Shown one piece after another: positions 35,001 through 43,085 of a DNA stretch of 64,000 nucleotides. This DNA is from an uncultured Clostridia bacterium. GTDB lineage: Bacteria; Bacillota; Clostridia; UMGS1810. The stretch lies in the NCBI GenBank assembly GCA_934463165.1, contig CAKSJG010000002.1:124001-188000 (forward strand), in the 5' to 3' direction. How positions within the stretch are numbered: position 1 is the stretch's first letter; the number at the start of each line of letters is the position of its first letter. The position numbers were made by a program, and so were the translations under genes. The notes under the pieces are model-generated. The model worked only from the letters and a program-made list of their open reading frames with translations, did not search any database and was not told where the DNA came from.

Positions 35001-35470
35001 TTATCATTTTCGCTGATTTTTTGTGTTGTGACGGTTGTTCCGTTATAGCCGCCGTAAGAGCTTTCTGTTCCGTCATTAGGATAACCGCCGTTGATCAGAA
35101 ATCCGAATGCGGAGGTACTTTCTCCGAAAACCTTTGTAACATATCCGCCGGAAACGGCAAGAAATTCACTTGCTGTTTCCGCGGTAAAGTCTTCGCCGAA
35201 AATAACCTCGTGAATTTTTATCAATGCGTCAAGAACCGATATCCCGTCAGTTACAGAATCGGTATAACCGTATGTATCGGAAATATCGGAAGATACCGAA
35301 ACTGAATCAAGAGGTGCAAGGAACCCGCCGTATGCCTGAGCGGCAACAGTGATATTAACCGATGATGCAGAGACTGAATCCGCAAATGACGGCATGGAAA
35401 TTGTTCCGATTACAATAATCAATGCCAATACCAATGACAATAGTTTGTTTTTCTTTAAGTTAGTGTTCAT
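32039..35470 (-). CDS. SLH-anchored transcobalamin-like surface protein under B12 riboswitch control
   Basis: 1143 residues from the ATG at 35470 (GGAGGT upstream; the open frame starts 47 codons earlier inside the leader). Signal peptide (LLSLVLALIIVIGTISM). Domains: DUF4430-like (about 40-170, AFGFLINGGYPNDG, IDFFVYQD), Big_2 Ig fold (291-371), an all-helical prenyltransferase/terpenoid-cyclase-like barrel (375-650), PEGA-like (665-725), a second DUF4430 (785-865, GSNSGWMFSVNGTVSN, STVIWFYTDDY), an InlB-type repeat (882-948) and three SLH repeats (964-1140). Helical barrel plus DUF4430 is the fold pair of human transcobalamin/intrinsic factor. With the riboswitch upstream, a corrinoid-capturing surface protein is a reasonable inference. 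Confidence 0.85.
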   Translation of the reverse strand: MNTNLKKNKLLSLVLALIIVIGTISMPSFADSVSASSVNITVAAQAYGGFLAPLDSVSVSSDISDTYGYTDSVTDGISVLDALIKIHEVIFGEDFTAETASEFLAVSGGYVTKVFGESTSAFGFLINGGYPNDGTESSYGGYNGTTVTTQKISENDKIDFFVYQDLSDYLDKYTWIDGDLKIKPGTDVEISVKASYVMMGYMYKTSADFKSSAGTCESVSLGWVNISSGAVTEISGLYTDEDGKAVINIPEDTECGTYYITAMGTDVSEVPVIMNPAMLTVTNDAADESVHVTDIEMQSALTLTEGDIKPIQYSVKPDNATDKSVTWSSDNEAAATVSDGKVTAVKEGSAIITATSADGGITASCTVTVERKKQPLPIETMNAIAKKYSESGIAADANAPWLAADMENYCEVFSDTEFCLSDEQKQQYVDLLADSANKASAPSDLSKYIIALSSLGFDPTNVVKSDFSSLNIVEKLSNLIDEQNAKVTNVYTLPYVIIAMTQEKDYLSDEQKEFLINSAKSQKNSWQNTKWGTDAIAPMITALSPYYESDSEVKTMLDESVNLIKNVQSENGSCGNAASTGLVITALSSIGIDASEFKNNNNSLIDGLMLYISDSNDGFKPTNNTFATEQGFRGLVSWQILKNNIKKNAFDFSSLPKKTAQASWAKNCPVTFEVIPSDAIVEIEGQSAVYENKFDLTAGEYNYTVSKDGYMEKKSVVTVSEEEQNNHTPKNIKVSLSGKPTSGNSKISTKIKIMTHSKNACNGKFTYKNNAREYTALASGSVSLSSGQTVFDALNTFAVENKISFEEKTFGYISKIGSDEEFDHGSNSGWMFSVNGTVSNKGCRDVILTGNSTVIWFYTDDYTNEYGSEKWHSSGGGSSSSTVNVKFDTNGADEIKDITAAKNKTITKPADPVRDGFVFAGWYTDKKLTKEFDFSEKVTANITLYAKWEKKDAEPGDDKDFVNPFTDVTEDAWYYTYALYAAKNNIMNGVSENEFAPDANLTRAMFVTILYRIDETSESGTTSFDDVAEGSWYSDAVAWAAENKLVNGISENEFAPGMNITREQAAAILARYAKYKGEDTESANDFDISSFTDSGDISSYAVNAICYAVSKGYINGKSKTHICPAENMTRAETAALIMRFCEE

Positions 35471-35530
35471 CTGAATACCTCCATTTGAATTATGTATATA
35501 TAAAGCCGAAAAATACGGCATAATTTTTAA

Positions 35531-35576
35531 AATTAAAAAGCGGCAACCCTCTTTGCAAATAAAAGAAGATTGCCGC
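35531..35576 (-). terminator. Expression-platform terminator of the cobalamin riboswitch
   Basis: On the minus strand GCGGCAA and TTGCCGC form a stem followed directly by TTTTT, between the aptamer and the SLH gene start. It explains repression by premature termination when B12 is bound. Confidence 0.8.
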
Positions 35577-35900
35577 AACAGTGTGTTTATGCGTGCATCA
35601 CAAATCGGCATATACGCTGACGTATATGCTCAAAATATTGTTTCTGCCGCATCAGGCGCGGCTTTGCGAAACAATATTAAAGCAGGTCTTCTGACTCATA
35701 TCCTACAGATAATCGGATTTGTCTTTGCATATATGTTTTGCCTTCTCGGTTTCCCAATGACCGGCTTTCACCGTCAAACATAAATGCGCTCGGATATACA
35801 CAGCGGCTGTTTACCGTACGGGGATCCCACCCGTTTCCCTTTTCACCGATTATGCCCGATACCGACACGTAACCGCCGGATATATGACCGATAAATATCA
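35577..35900 (-). promoter_or_regulatory. Cobalamin (B12) riboswitch
   Basis: Read on the minus strand, the conserved blocks appear in the right order: CGGTGAAAAGGGAA, then GGATCCCCGTACGGTAAACA running into the core GCCGCTGTG (consensus GCCACTG), then TGGGAAACCGAGAAGGC, and the B12 box AGTCAGAAGACCTGC. A strong hairpin follows (AATATTGTTTC with GAAACAATATT enclosing CCGC..GCGG), in the position of the L5-L13 partner, then another hairpin GCATATACG/CGTATATGC, then the terminator. Such elements repress B12 uptake or synthesis genes when cobalamin is plentiful. The regulated gene is the SLH protein. Confidence 0.9.
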
Positions 35901-36057
35901 ATTAAAACAGCATAATCGACACTTAATGTGAATATTTAATTATACATTTATTATATCAAACAAAAATATTTTTATCAATACCGAAAACAAACAATTAATA
36001 TATTCATACAAACATTTTTTTGTGATATATATTACCTTATGAAAGCCCGGTATATTA

Positions 36058-38469
36058 TCACTTGCTTATTTCGGCATTAATTTTTTCCGCATATCTCACG
36101 GTTTCCATAGCGTCTGCGGCATATTTATCCGCGCCTATCATAGACGCGTATTCCTCTGTAAGAACAGCGCCGCCGACAACCGTTTTTACACTCGGAAAAC
36201 GCTTCTTTATAAGTCTGACCGTCTCTTCCATTGCAGGTACGGTGGTCGTCATAAGAGCGCTGAGACCGACTATCGGCGCATTATGCTTTTCGACAGCTTC
36301 AAGCACCGTTTCGGGGGCTACGTCTCGCCCGAGGTCAATAACGTTAAAACCGTAATTTTCAAGCAAAACCTTTACAATATTTTTGCCGATATCGTGAATA
36401 TCACCCTGAACCGTTGCTATAACAAAACGGCACTTATCACTCCCCGAGCCGCCGCTTTTAGCAATTTTTTCTTTCACGGCGTCAAATGCCGCCTTTGCCG
36501 ATTCGGCGCTTATAAGGAGCTGCGGCAAAAAGACGGTTTTATCCTCAAATCCTTTGCCGACAATATCAAGAGCGGGAACAATCTGCTCATTGATAAGATC
36601 AAGAGGTTTAACTGTTTTCAGGCACTCTTTGGCAAGCTCATACGACTTTTCTTTGAGACCTTTAACTATGGCAAACTTAAGGTTTTTATCATCGGACGAA
36701 TCGTTTGCCGAATTTGCGCTTTCTTTTATACTTGAAACGGTTGTGACATTTTGTGAAAACTCTATATAATCCATACAGTTTTCATCCATTCCGGAGAGAG
36801 CAACAAAGGATTTATATACCTTCATCATTTCAAGACTGTGAGGGTTCATTATTGCTGCCGAAAGCCCCTTTGTAAGAGCCATGGCAAAAAATGACGAATT
36901 GATATATTCACGGTTAGGCAGTCCGAAAGAAATATTTGAAACGCCGAGACTTGTATTAATTCCGAGTGATGTCAGCCTCTCTACGGCTTCAAGCGTGCAC
37001 AGAGCGGATTTATTATCTGCGCTGATCGTCATTGCAAGCGGATCGACAATGATATCATTTTTTCCTATTGAGTATTTTTCGGCTTCGGATATTATCCTCT
37101 CCGCTATTTTTACTCTCTCCTGCGCCGATTTGGGTATTCCATCTTCATCAAGTGTAAGCGCAACCACGAGGCCTCCGTATTTTTTTACAAGCGGAAATAC
37201 AGAGTCCATGCTTTCTTTGGTTCCGTTTACGGAATTTACCATGGGTTTGCCGTTATACAGACGCATAGCGCGGCCCAAGGCATCCGAATCGGTTGTATCT
37301 ATCTGAAGAGGAAGCGCCGTAACCGACTGAAGATTGGTTACCGTTGACTCTAAAACTTCTGCTTCGTCTATCTCCGGCAGACCAACGTTGACATCTAAAA
37401 TATCGGCGCCTGCGTCCTCCTGCTTTATTCCCACATTCAAAATATAATCGGTATCGCGGTTTCGGAGAGCCTCTTTAAAAAGCTTTTTGCCCGTGGGGTT
37501 TATTCTTTCGCCGATTAAAATCGGTTTTTCGCCGAAGTATACGGCATTGGTATAAGAAGATACACATGTTATATTTTTTTTGCTTACAGGCACAGGTCTG
37601 AAATTGGCCGTAATCCTCTTTACGGCGCTTATATACTCCGGTGTTGTTCCGCAGCAGCCGCCGAGAACATGCGCTCCCGTTTCGGCAATTTCTTTCATTA
37701 TTTCGGCAAATTCAATACTTCCGACATTATATACCGTCTTTCCGTTTACGGATGTTGGCAGACCGGCATTCGGGCTTACTATAATCGGAAGAGAAGAACA
37801 TTTTACAAGTCTTTTGACTATAGGCAACATATCTCTCGGTCCGTATGAACAATTCATACCTATGGCATCAACTCTGAGCCCTTCAAGCGTTGCACACACT
37901 GCTTCAGGGGAAGCTCCTGTCATAAGCTTGCCCGAAAGATCATATGCATTCGTTACAAAAACAGGAAGATCGCTGTTTTCCTTTGCGGCAAGAACAGCAG
38001 CCTTTGTTTCATACAAATCATTCATGGTTTCTATAATGATCAGATCGGCACCGTATTTTACCCCTGCGCGGACAGTTTCGGCAAAAACATCAACTGCTTC
38101 TTCAAAATCAAGGGTTCCGAAAGGTTTTAAAAGCTTTCCGCATGGACCTATATCGAGAGCAATCCAACAATTACCGCCGAATTTTTCGCGTGCCTTTTTC
38201 GCATTATCCATGGCAGCACCGACTATTGTTTCTACAGTTATACCGTTCTGCCCGAAAAACTTAAATCTGTTTGCGCCGAATGTATTTGCGGTGATAAGGT
38301 TACTTCCGCTTTTCATATATTGAAAATGAATATCTTCTATTACATCCGAATGTGTTATATTCCACATCTCGGGCATTTCGGATGTTGTAAGGCCGCGCTG
38401 CTGCAGCAACGTTCCCATACCTCCGTCAAAATACAGAATTTCTTTTCCGAGTTTATCTTTTATGCTCAT
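36058..38469 (-). CDS. metH: Cobalamin-dependent methionine synthase (without activation domain)
   Basis: 803 residues from the ATG at 38469 (GGAGGATGGAG upstream). Domains: homocysteine-binding barrel (LYFDGGMGTLLQQRG at the start; zinc cysteines in MNCSYGP and GGCCGTTPEYI), pterin-binding barrel (IGERINPTGKKLFKEAL), B12 cap, and B12-binding domain with the DxHxxG signature VQGDIHDIGKNIVKVLL. It transfers methyl from methyl-tetrahydrofolate to homocysteine. The reactivation domain present in E. coli MetH is absent and supplied by the separate upstream gene, whose stop overlaps this start by 4 bases (ATGA). The enzyme needs cobalamin, and the next gene downstream is B12-regulated. Confidence 0.93.
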   Translation of the reverse strand: MSIKDKLGKEILYFDGGMGTLLQQRGLTTSEMPEMWNITHSDVIEDIHFQYMKSGSNLITANTFGANRFKFFGQNGITVETIVGAAMDNAKKAREKFGGNCWIALDIGPCGKLLKPFGTLDFEEAVDVFAETVRAGVKYGADLIIIETMNDLYETKAAVLAAKENSDLPVFVTNAYDLSGKLMTGASPEAVCATLEGLRVDAIGMNCSYGPRDMLPIVKRLVKCSSLPIIVSPNAGLPTSVNGKTVYNVGSIEFAEIMKEIAETGAHVLGGCCGTTPEYISAVKRITANFRPVPVSKKNITCVSSYTNAVYFGEKPILIGERINPTGKKLFKEALRNRDTDYILNVGIKQEDAGADILDVNVGLPEIDEAEVLESTVTNLQSVTALPLQIDTTDSDALGRAMRLYNGKPMVNSVNGTKESMDSVFPLVKKYGGLVVALTLDEDGIPKSAQERVKIAERIISEAEKYSIGKNDIIVDPLAMTISADNKSALCTLEAVERLTSLGINTSLGVSNISFGLPNREYINSSFFAMALTKGLSAAIMNPHSLEMMKVYKSFVALSGMDENCMDYIEFSQNVTTVSSIKESANSANDSSDDKNLKFAIVKGLKEKSYELAKECLKTVKPLDLINEQIVPALDIVGKGFEDKTVFLPQLLISAESAKAAFDAVKEKIAKSGGSGSDKCRFVIATVQGDIHDIGKNIVKVLLENYGFNVIDLGRDVAPETVLEAVEKHNAPIVGLSALMTTTVPAMEETVRLIKKRFPSVKTVVGGAVLTEEYASMIGADKYAADAMETVRYAEKINAEISK

Positions 38470-39173
38470 ACTCCATCCTCCGAAACATTTCTTCTGAAAA
38501 GGCAATCGGTCTTTTGACACGATTCGCACCCCGACGGTACACAGCCGCTGTCACAGTCCGAAAGACCGATAATTGCGGAAACGGATTTTGTCGGCAGCAT
38601 CATAAGATCGTCGGTAAGAGTCACCCCTATGCGCCTTGAACTGTCGGTAACGCGGATTATATCCGTCTGATATTTTATTGACAAATCTCCGTAACCCGGA
38701 CTGAAGCGCGGTCTCATACACAACCCGTCAGCCGATATGAGTTTTTCTATATCGCGGCAAAGCGTATCGGCATATGTCTCGGCAGCCGCGGTTGAAATTG
38801 CCGATACCGCAAGGGCAGACGATGGGCTGCAGCGTGAATATTTTGATATCACCCTGTCAGCACCCTGACCGCATGTTATTACAAACATGCATACATGGCT
38901 GCACCCTTTCATATTTTTTGCAAGAAACCGGGATTTAAAAACAATATCCGAAACCTTGACCGAATCAAACGAAACATCGGTATCTGTTATCATATACACT
39001 CCGCGCAAAGTAAGACTTGCAAGAGTCTCTGCAACGTGCTCCGACACAAGCTTTTTTTCAGCATCCGTAGCATTTTTGCCGCGCGTACCCATATAACGGT
39101 ACACCTCATTGATATTAATATTAAGCTTATTTGCATCCGCACTATGCGAAAATAACACATCTTTATATTTCAT
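38466..39173 (-). CDS. MetH activation-domain protein (stand-alone reactivation partner)
   Basis: 235 residues. The family signature RPRFSPGYGDLSIKYQ binds S-adenosylmethionine in the methionine synthase activation domain; a Cys-rich end (DCDSGCVPSGCESCQKTDC) is typical of the stand-alone clostridial form. It reductively remethylates inactive cob(II)alamin MetH. It lies between metF and metH: 1 base separates it from metF and it overlaps metH by 4, so the three are translated from one mRNA. Confidence 0.9.
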   Translation of the reverse strand: MKYKDVLFSHSADANKLNININEVYRYMGTRGKNATDAEKKLVSEHVAETLASLTLRGVYMITDTDVSFDSVKVSDIVFKSRFLAKNMKGCSHVCMFVITCGQGADRVISKYSRCSPSSALAVSAISTAAAETYADTLCRDIEKLISADGLCMRPRFSPGYGDLSIKYQTDIIRVTDSSRRIGVTLTDDLMMLPTKSVSAIIGLSDCDSGCVPSGCESCQKTDCLFRRNVSEDGV

Positions 39174-39174
39174 A

Positions 39175-40044
39175 TTATCCCCACACTATTTCAGACAAGC
39201 ATTCTGTCATCATTTCTGCAACCCACGGCTGATTCATGGAATAAACATGTACGTTATTGACGCCGTTAGCATAAAGGTCTATTATCTGCTGTACGGCATA
39301 ATATACTCCCGCTTTGCGCATAGCTTCGGGAGAATCACCGAATTTATCAACAATGGCGATGAAACGCTGAGGAAGAGTTGTGCCCGAAAGTGAGCAGATA
39401 CGCTTGATCTGTTTTTTATTTGTAACAGGCATAACACCTGCTATAACCGGGACGTTTATGCCCATATCGCGTATACGGTACAGGAATCTGTAAAGAAGAT
39501 CGTTATCAAAAAACATCTGTGTTGTCAGAAATTCACATCCGCATTCAACCTTGTGTTTAAGGTTTTCAAGATCAGCGGAGAACGAATCGGACTCTACATG
39601 ACCTTCGGGATAGCATGCGCCGCCGACGCAAAAATCACCGTGCGTTTTTATAAATTCTATAAGGTCACAGGCATATTTAAAATCTGTGCTCGGAGTGAAT
39701 CCGTCATCGGACGGAATGTCACCTCTGAGAGCCAATATATTTTCTATTCCGTTTTCGGAAAGCTTCAAAAGACTGTCTGAAACGCTTTTTTTATCAGAAC
39801 TTATGCATGTCTGATGGGCAATTGTGGCAACTCCGTATTCGGATTTTATTTTTTTTGCAAGAGGAACGGTATTTTCACTCGTGCCGCCGCCGGCACCGTA
39901 GGTAACACTCATAAAATCAGGCCTTAATGACGCAATAGACAAAGCAGCGTCAATTATTCCGCTGCCGTCGGTGCCGTTTTTAGGCGGAAAAACTTCAAAA
40001 GAAAGGGTTCTCTTTTTTTCTTTAAAAACTTCTGTAAGTTTCAT
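39175..40044 (-). CDS. metF: 5,10-methylenetetrahydrofolate reductase
   Basis: 289 residues, normal for bacterial MetF. A TIM barrel beginning RTLSFEVFPPKNGT with FMSVTYGAGGGTSENT, NILALRGDIPSDD and GCEFLTTQMFFDNDLLYRF (FAD- and folate-binding positions). It makes the methyl-tetrahydrofolate that MetH uses. AAAGGACGG lies before the ATG. It is the first gene of the metF-activator-metH operon; the upstream 120 bases show AT-rich promoter-like sequence but no SAM riboswitch or T-box. Confidence 0.93.
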   Translation of the reverse strand: MKLTEVFKEKKRTLSFEVFPPKNGTDGSGIIDAALSIASLRPDFMSVTYGAGGGTSENTVPLAKKIKSEYGVATIAHQTCISSDKKSVSDSLLKLSENGIENILALRGDIPSDDGFTPSTDFKYACDLIEFIKTHGDFCVGGACYPEGHVESDSFSADLENLKHKVECGCEFLTTQMFFDNDLLYRFLYRIRDMGINVPVIAGVMPVTNKKQIKRICSLSGTTLPQRFIAIVDKFGDSPEAMRKAGVYYAVQQIIDLYANGVNNVHVYSMNQPWVAEMMTECLSEIVWG

Positions 40045-40167
40045 AATTCATAACCGTCCTTTGTATGCATTGATATTATAATGATTTTAAAACCGATGAT
40101 ATACACAATTAAAATATATAATTATTATACAACATTATCTGATTTTTGGCAACATAAAAATTGCATA

Positions 40168-40202
40168 CAAAAAGACTGCCGCGCGCTGTGCCGACAGTCT
40201 TA
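40168..40202 (-). terminator. Intrinsic terminator of the 39-residue gene
   Basis: AAGACTGTCGGC pairs with GCGGCAGTCTT on the minus strand and is followed by TTTTTG, 11 bases after the stop of the small ORF. Confidence 0.8.
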
Positions 40203-40213
40203 ATGCATAAAAA

Positions 40214-40333
40214 TCAGTTGTTTTGTTCGTTGGATTCAAAGCTGTTGTTATTATTTTGATTTTGATTATTCTGCTGGTTCTGCTGTTTATTCTGCTGGTT
40301 CTGCTTATTTTGCTTGTTCTGTTTCTTTGACAT
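40214..40333 (-). CDS. 39-residue Gln/Asn-rich small protein
   Basis: A short gene below usual ORF cut-offs. It starts MSKKQNKQNKQNQQNKQQNQ and ends SFESNEQNN; about two thirds of the residues are Gln or Asn. A very good ribosome site (GGAGGT, 7 bases before the ATG) and a terminator right after the stop support it as real. Small spore-matrix or coat-associated proteins in Clostridia can have this kind of composition, but there is no recognisable motif and the function is unknown. It stands alone, divergent from nothing, between metF and the long repeat copy B. Confidence 0.7.
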   Translation of the reverse strand: MSKKQNKQNKQNQQNKQQNQQNNQNQNNNNSFESNEQNN

Positions 40334-40761
40334 CTGAAACACCTCCAAAGATATTATGTCCCTGCATTAAAAGTTAATACGCATAATGCAATAAAATATT
40401 TCGGAAAATAAATTTATGTTTATGGGCGTAATTTGCATTTCATCTCTGATAAAATGTTAAATTATATTAATAACATTCTTTTCAAGAGGGGATGTGCCTT
40501 CCCCTCTTGGACACCCCTCGTTTTTTTCTTGAAAACCAACCTGCAAATCATTTCAAAAATCTCAGCCGACTTGATTTCCTCAAATTATTTCGGAAACAAG
40601 TCTGAATTCCGCCCGAGGTTCAAGGGAACCGATTATATTCGGGCGGAATTCACTTTCAATTTTTTCATGAAAAAACCGCAGATTGATTTTCAAACAAAAA
40701 ATGTTCACAAAGAAATTCGTTATCACAGCTCACGAACTATGATAACGTGCAAACAAGCGGG

Positions 40762-40935
40762 TGGATGCTATGTATAGTGTAGTAAGATAGTAAACAGGTA
40801 GTGTAATGACATAGTATACAGTTTTACTCCTCCACGGCATTTAAAACACTCCTTTTTCAGCATTTTATATGCCTTTATTTTATCATAAAACTGTATACCA
40901 TGTCCTTACACCAATTGTATACTATGTTACTCTTG
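40762..40935. mobile_element. MITE-like 174 bp insertion with 46 bp imperfect inverted repeats
   Basis: Absent from copy A, so its boundaries are visible by comparison. Bases 40781-40826 and 40886-40931 are inverted copies; the inner 26 bp differ at two positions (GTGTAATGACATAGTATACA on the left). ATGCTAT occurs at both edges (40765 and 40938), as a target duplication would. The 59-base centre carries, on the minus strand, AAAAAGGAG before an ATG, perhaps the start of a lost gene. Confidence 0.65.
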
Positions 40936-41013
40936 ACATGCTATCCGCCCCTACGCGTACGGAACAGAAAAATTTCTTGCATAATATTGCGTATAGTGTT
41001 TATAATTTGCATA

Positions 41014-41166
41014 CGGAACGCTGTGGGCACGCTGCCTACGCAGTTATTTCAAGGTTGCAATTAAATTAATAAATAAAAGCTTATTGCAAATTTTCGTTTA
41101 AACTAATTTGCTAATTGAAAATATATCTGTCAATTTATTTGTAGGGACGGTGCCCACACCGTTCCG
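41014..41166. repeat. MITE-like repeat unit 3
   Basis: 153 bp from CGGAACGCTGTGGGCACGCT to GGTGCCCACACCGTTCCG, close to unit 2 in sequence and position within the long repeat. Confidence 0.75.
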
Positions 41167-41260
41167 CTGCATGAATTAAACAATATCATACTTTTAAACG
41201 CAAGAAACATAATTCCGAATTACGCATTCCGAATTCCGCATTAAATTATAATTTGCCGTA

Positions 41261-42052
41261 TTATGATTTAACATTCAGACATCTTTTATATTCCGTAGGA
41301 GTTTTACCGACTATTTTCAAAAATACTCTGTTAAAAGTACGCGTTGTATCGAACCCGGAGTTATATGCAACATCGGTTATGGAGCATGTACCCGATTTTA
41401 TGAGCAGACACGCACTTGACACTCTCAGCATATTAATATACTCTCTGAAATTAATATGCATTTCATTTTTGAAAATATAAGACACATATGACCTGCTGAT
41501 AAAAAGCGCATTTGCTATGCTGTCGGTCGTCAGATTTTCTTTGTAATGATTATTGCAGTAATTTAAAATAGCTTCAATATAATTGACTTTTTTCATGTTT
41601 GATTTTTCAAGCTTTACACATTTCAGAATAAGGCCCGTAAGTGACAGGCAATAACCCGATTTAATTATATTATCCTCGGTTTTATCGTTTTTTATAAAAT
41701 TAAACAACGTAAGAATTTCTATATAATATTTTGCATTTTTGTCAATTATCGGGTTCATCGGAACCCAGAATTCAAATAATTCCCCGTAACTTTTTAAAAA
41801 TGTCGGTGAAATAAGCACACGGTCAACAGTTAAATCGCAGCTTTCGGATGTAAAACTGTGTATTTTATCCGGAAAGATTATTATGATATTACCCTTTTCG
41901 GCACGGCAGCTACTCTCATTAATTTTGAAGCTGAGGCTGCCGCTTTTTACACATATGATTTCAATATATCCGTGAACATGAAAAGGACATACGATTGATG
42001 TGCATTCTTCATATAAAAAATTATTTTTTATTATTTCGGAATAATATTTCAC
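41261..42052 (-). CDS. AraC-family regulator
   Basis: 263 residues from the GTG at 42052 (GGAGG with a 5-base spacer; an in-frame ATG lies 30 bases upstream without such a site). Cupin part: CPFHVHGYIEIICVKSGSLS, KGNIIIIFPDKIHSF. HTH part: ILNYCNNHYKENLTTDSIAN, FISRSYVSYIFKNEMH, SITDVAYNSGFDTTRTFNRV. It is divergent from another AraC gene, with 193 bases in between that are AT-rich. No enzyme gene lies beside it, so its target is unknown. Confidence 0.85.
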   Translation of the reverse strand: MKYYSEIIKNNFLYEECTSIVCPFHVHGYIEIICVKSGSLSFKINESSCRAEKGNIIIIFPDKIHSFTSESCDLTVDRVLISPTFLKSYGELFEFWVPMNPIIDKNAKYYIEILTLFNFIKNDKTEDNIIKSGYCLSLTGLILKCVKLEKSNMKKVNYIEAILNYCNNHYKENLTTDSIANALFISRSYVSYIFKNEMHINFREYINMLRVSSACLLIKSGTCSITDVAYNSGFDTTRTFNRVFLKIVGKTPTEYKRCLNVKS

Positions 42053-42245
42053 GATAATCCTCCAATCTGCACAAATTTGCAATTATATACAGCTGATTAT
42101 TATCAGACCGATTGCGGAAACTGTTTTATTTTTTATTATAAATAACATAAATTATTGACTTTTTTATAATTTTATTATAAAATAAAAACATAAATTATGT
42201 TATAATTCCTTTGCTGTTATATAGCACTGATTTGTGGTGATTATT

Positions 42246-43085
42246 ATGGAAGAAATTAAATTACACGAAAAATGCCCGGGATGTGACATCCCCGATGATG
42301 TTGAAGATGACAGAAATCCGATAAAGCTTCGCGTGCCGTCTTTTAACCCGAACGGAACATTTATTCCTCATTGGCATGAACATACGGAGTTTCATTATAT
42401 AGAAAAAGGGCATATGAAGCTTCGGTGCGGAGCGAAAATAATCGACGTTGCCGAAAATGACTGTGCCGTGATAAACAGTTATGAACTGCACGAGGGCTTT
42501 GACGGGAAATGCGATGATTACTGCATTATTTTGCCGCCCGAATTTTTTGAAAACAACCATATAATTTTTAAAAACTATATAAGAGACGACAAGGTTATTG
42601 AATACTTCAAAAAAATATTCAAAATTCAGGAAGAAAAAGATCCTGCTTATATATTTGAATTAAAAGGTCTTTTATATAATCTGACATCATATCTTATAAA
42701 TAATTATTCGGAGAGCTTTATTTCCGAAAACAGCTATCGGAAAAATCTAAAAAAGCTGAAAAAGATTAACAAGGCAGTGTCGTATGTAGATGAAAACTAT
42801 GCGGAAAATATTACTACTCTTTCGCTTGCAAATATGGTGTATTTGAGTGAATCACACTTTTGTCACCTATTTAAAGAAACAATGGGAAAATCCGCAAAAG
42901 AATATTTGCTTGAAGTACGAATCAAAAAAGCCGCAAGCATAATTTCAGGCACGGATATTTCAATATCCGACGCAGCATTTATGTGCGGATTTACGGATGC
43001 AAATTACTTTTCAAGAGCATTTAAAAAAACAACCGGCAAAAAGCCAAGTGAACTCAGAGATGCTAAAAAATATAACCTCAAATAA
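42246..43085 (+). CDS. AraC-family regulator
   Basis: 279 residues from the ATG at 42246; a GTG 12 bases upstream is in frame and the ribosome site is weak (GGTG), so the start is not certain. The cupin part has FIPHWHEHTEFHYIEKGHMK and ENDCAVINSYELHEGF; the HTH part has AVSYVDENYAENITTLSLAN, HFCHLFKETMGK and ISDAAFMCGFTDANYFSRAF. Its last codons lie inside the left direct repeat of the cassette (43065-43154), so the cassette boundary touches this gene without breaking it. Confidence 0.85.
   Translation: MEEIKLHEKCPGCDIPDDVEDDRNPIKLRVPSFNPNGTFIPHWHEHTEFHYIEKGHMKLRCGAKIIDVAENDCAVINSYELHEGFDGKCDDYCIILPPEFFENNHIIFKNYIRDDKVIEYFKKIFKIQEEKDPAYIFELKGLLYNLTSYLINNYSESFISENSYRKNLKKLKKINKAVSYVDENYAENITTLSLANMVYLSESHFCHLFKETMGKSAKEYLLEVRIKKAASIISGTDISISDAAFMCGFTDANYFSRAFKKTTGKKPSELRDAKKYNLK

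Larger units (their letters stand above)
40429..41242. repeat. Long interspersed repeat, copy B, interrupted by a 174 bp insertion
   Basis: Same order as copy A at 27881-28517, with the 174 bp insertion near 40762-40935 and the MITE-like unit at 41014-41166. Differences from copy A are scattered and not synonymous in the 114-codon frame that crosses it. The copy fills most of the 927 bp gap between the 39-residue gene and the AraC gene at 41261. Confidence 0.8.

Noticed and set aside
40045..40167. SAM riboswitch upstream of metF
   Set aside because: The gap is short and AT-rich, with no SAM-I core motif.
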